Part shown: one piece after another, positions 34,637 to 36,392 of the stretch
Layout of the letters: every line of letters starts with the position of its first letter
Numbering within the stretch: the first letter of the stretch is position 1
NCBI GenBank assembly: GCA_024636445.1
Contig: JAGXHE010000156.1
Span: forward strand, 1 to 36,392
Reading direction: 5' to 3'
DNA: 36,392 nt
Source: Sulfitobacter sp.
Lineage (GTDB): Bacteria > Pseudomonadota > Alphaproteobacteria > Rhodobacterales > Rhodobacteraceae
Made by a program: the position numbers and the translations under genes
Notes under the pieces: generated by a model
The model's database searches: none
The model's input: only the letters and a program-made list of their open reading frames with translations
What the model was told of the DNA's origin: nothing

Positions 34637-35767
34637 TTACTCCGCGGGCTCTATCGGTTTGCGTTCAGGCTTGGGCGCGCGGGCGCGGCGTACGGCCAGG
34701 AACATGCGCTCAAGCGGCATCCGCACCATGTTGTCCAGCGCACCGGTGAACAGGATCACCAGCGCCTGGATGACCACAATCAACTCGCGCGGGATCGACG
34801 TCCACAGGGCCAGCTCGGCACCGCCCTGATAGAGAAACCCGAACAGGATCGCGGCGATGAACACGCCAAAGGGGTGACTGCGGCCCATCAGGGCGACCGC
34901 GATGCCGATGAAACCGGCACCTTCGACGGCGTTCAGTACCAGACGCTCGGCCTCGCCCATCACGTTGTTGATGGCCATCAGACCGGCCAGCCCGCCGGAA
35001 ATGATCATCGTGACCATCGTGATCTTGAACGGCGAGATGCCTGCGTATTTCGCAGCACTCTGCGAATGTCCGTAGGCGCGCAGCTCGTATCCCAGACGCG
35101 TGCGCCAGATCAGCACCCAGACCAGCACACAGGCCAGCACCGCGACCAGCAGGGTGATGTTGGCAGGGGCCGCTTTGGAAAAGCTGATGCCAAAGGGGGC
35201 CAGAACCTCGTGGAGCGTCGGCAGTTGCGTCGCTTCGGGAAAGCGGGCGGTGGCAGGGTCCATGCTGCCGGTTGGGCGCAGCACGTTTACGAGAATGTAG
35301 TTCAGCAGGGAGGCCGCGATAAAGTTGAACATGATCGTGGTGATCACGATATGGCTGCCGCGTCTGGCTTGCAGATAGGCGGGGATCGCGGCCCAGAACG
35401 CGCCGAACAGAGCGGCCATCGCGATAGCACCCAGAAGCGCCAGCGACCAATGCGGCCAGGGGATGTACAGACAGGCCAGTGCGACGCCAAGGCCGCCCAA
35501 TGCCGCCTGACCCTCGCCGCCGATGTTGAACAGCCGCGCGTGAAAGGCGACGGCGACGGCAAGGCCGGTAAACATGAAATTGGTGGCATAGTAGAGCGTA
35601 TAGCCCCAGCCATAGGTCGACCCCAAAGCGCCCGAGACCATCAGTTTGACGGCGGCGATCGGGTCTTCTCCGATTGCTAGGATCACCAGCGCCGAAATGA
35701 TCGCGGCGAGGATCAGTGAAATCAGCGGCACAAGGATTACCTCGGCCCATTTGGGCATCACGTCCAT
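34637..35767 (-). CDS. ABC transporter permease, nucleoside-type (first membrane subunit)
   Basis: The protein has 376 aa. It starts with MDVMPKWAEVILVPLISL, then HARLFNIGGEGQAALGGLGVAL, the permease motif, and GYELRAYGHSQSAAKYAGISPFK, where the coupling helix is. Eight to nine helices are visible and the tail is basic (RRARAPKPERKPIEPAE). The N-terminal extension is typical of the larger permease of purine-nucleoside importers. It is preceded by a GC-rich repeat element that separates it from the ATPase gene. A second ATG at 35758 is possible. Confidence 0.88.
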   Translation of the reverse strand: MDVMPKWAEVILVPLISLILAAIISALVILAIGEDPIAAVKLMVSGALGSTYGWGYTLYYATNFMFTGLAVAVAFHARLFNIGGEGQAALGGLGVALACLYIPWPHWSLALLGAIAMAALFGAFWAAIPAYLQARRGSHIVITTIMFNFIAASLLNYILVNVLRPTGSMDPATARFPEATQLPTLHEVLAPFGISFSKAAPANITLLVAVLACVLVWVLIWRTRLGYELRAYGHSQSAAKYAGISPFKITMVTMIISGGLAGLMAINNVMGEAERLVLNAVEGAGFIGIAVALMGRSHPFGVFIAAILFGFLYQGGAELALWTSIPRELIVVIQALVILFTGALDNMVRMPLERMFLAVRRARAPKPERKPIEPAE

Positions 35768-35794
35768 GGGGCGGCTCCTGTGCTGCGGGCGGGT

Positions 35795-35856
35795 GCGTGG
35801 GGGCGCTGCCCCCGTCCCTGCGGGACTCCCCCGGGATATTTGAGGCCAAAAGAAAG
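35795..35856. repeat. GC-rich multi-hairpin repeat element of Rhodobacteraceae type
   Basis: Three adjacent symmetrical units: GGGGGC-GCT-GCCCCC (35799-35813), GTCCC-TGC-GGGAC (35814-35826) and TCCCCCGGGA (35827-35836), then a conserved-looking tail GATATTTGAGGCCAAAAGAAAG. I recognise this pattern as a common intergenic repeat in Rhodobacteraceae. It lies within the ABC operon between the ATPase and the first permease, where it may act as a processing or attenuation site. Only one copy is in the window. Confidence 0.6.
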
Positions 35857-35861
35857 CGGGC

Positions 35862-36392
35862 TCATTGCGTGGCCTCCATTCCGGCCATCAGCATCCCCAG
35901 TTCCTTTTCGTCGGTCTGGTCGGGCATGCGTTCGCCCATTATGTGTCCGTCGAACATCACCGCGATGCGGTCGGAGAGCGAAAAGATTTCCTCAAGCTCG
36001 ACCGAGACCAGAAGGATCGCCTTGCCCTGATCGCGCAGGGCGACGATTTGTTGGTGGATGAATTCGATGGCGCCGATGTCTACGCCGCGGGTGGGTTGGC
36101 CGACCAGCAGCAGGTCCGGGTTGCGCTCGATCTCGCGGGCGAGGACGATCTTTTGCTGGTTGCCGCCGGAGAAGTTCTTGGCGGCCAGTTTTGGATCGGG
36201 CGGGCGCACGTCAAAGCGTTTCATCTTGGCTTCGGTGTCTTCGCGGATCGCTGTGTTGTTCATCAGGGGGCCGGATTGGTAGGCCGGATCATGGTGGTAG
36301 CCGAAGGCGGTGTTTTCCCATGCGTGGAAATCCATGATCAGCCCTTCGCGCTGGCGGTCTTCGGGCACGTGGGCGATGCCGCGCGCCCGGCG
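35862..36392 (-). CDS. ABC transporter ATP-binding protein, nucleoside type (partial: N terminus beyond the right edge)
   Basis: The frame is open to the right edge, so 176 C-terminal residues are seen, all from the second nucleotide-binding half. It shows RRARGIAHVPEDRQREGL, the sugar/nucleoside ATPase signature, then the ABC signature FSGGNQQKIVLARE. The Walker B is degenerate (LLLVGQPTRGVDIG, Gln in place of the catalytic Glu) and is followed by GAIEFIHQQ. Both are features of the second half of NupA/RnsB-type guanosine importers. It would be the energising subunit for the two permeases that follow. Confidence 0.88.
   Translation of the reverse strand, partial: RRARGIAHVPEDRQREGLIMDFHAWENTAFGYHHDPAYQSGPLMNNTAIREDTEAKMKRFDVRPPDPKLAAKNFSGGNQQKIVLAREIERNPDLLLVGQPTRGVDIGAIEFIHQQIVALRDQGKAILLVSVELEEIFSLSDRIAVMFDGHIMGERMPDQTDEKELGMLMAGMEATQ

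Noticed and set aside
34199-35680. 493-codon plus-strand open frame opposite the ABC permeases
   Set aside because: Antisense shadow; product is Arg/Gln/His-rich and low in hydrophobic structure, while the minus strand codes for two permeases.

Overview
The window reads as one chromosomal segment of a marine alphaproteobacterium of the Rhodobacteraceae (Roseobacter group, close in gene order to Ruegeria, Phaeobacter or Rhodobacter). The evidence is the high-GC coding bias, an HvrA-type H-NS protein, Mcl2, Mch, Ecm and Ccr of the ethylmalonyl-CoA pathway beside the TCA genes, a LuxR/LuxI pair just downstream of ccr, and a typical Rhodobacteraceae GC-rich intergenic repeat near the right edge. 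No phage, insertion sequence, CRISPR array, tRNA or rRNA was seen.

Layout. 1-729: tail of a PPOX-type flavoprotein and a small lipoprotein. 790-12296, all on the minus strand and read right to left: mdh, then sucC, four small genes, sucD, a DUF805 membrane protein, sucA (E1o), sucB (E2o with two lipoyl domains), a MAPEG membrane protein and lpd (E3). This is the block from 2-oxoglutarate to succinate plus malate dehydrogenase. 12457-13616: a TauE/SafE permease and a small secreted protein. 13959-16605, plus strand: mcl2, an NnrU protein, a DUF1737 protein and mch. 16814-21224, plus strand: sdhC, sdhD, sdhA, an FkbM methyltransferase, a lipoprotein and sdhB. 21283-22838: a DUF1989 protein and deoD, convergent. 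23037-25478, minus: an H-NS/HvrA protein and ecm. 25696-28477, plus: a PlsB-like acyltransferase and ccr. 28692-30304, plus: a 68-aa small ORF overlapping luxR, then luxI. 30355-31890: a RecD-like helicase. 31894-33575, minus: a TIGR02186 protein and a second TauE/SafE permease. 33664 to the edge, minus: two permeases and the end of the ATPase of a nucleoside-type ABC importer.

How it fits together. Acetyl-CoA assimilation by the ethylmalonyl-CoA pathway (Ccr, Ecm, Mch, Mcl2) feeds glyoxylate, malate and succinyl-CoA into a TCA cycle encoded alongside it (Suc, Odh, Sdh, Mdh). Two almost identical operators, each made of two perfect copies of TGTGATCACA about two helical turns apart, lie 110-160 bp upstream of sucC and of sdhC. 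They suggest that one unidentified regulator controls both TCA operons.

The most novel items are this twin-palindrome operator pair, an unbroken chain of four small ORFs between sucC and sucD linked by ATGA and TGATG overlaps, the FkbM/lipoprotein pair inserted between sdhA and sdhB, the small ORF overlapping luxR, and a hairpin that could mask the luxI ribosome binding site. Everything was done by eye without database searches. Family names come from recognised motifs, and the functions of the small ORFs are unknown.
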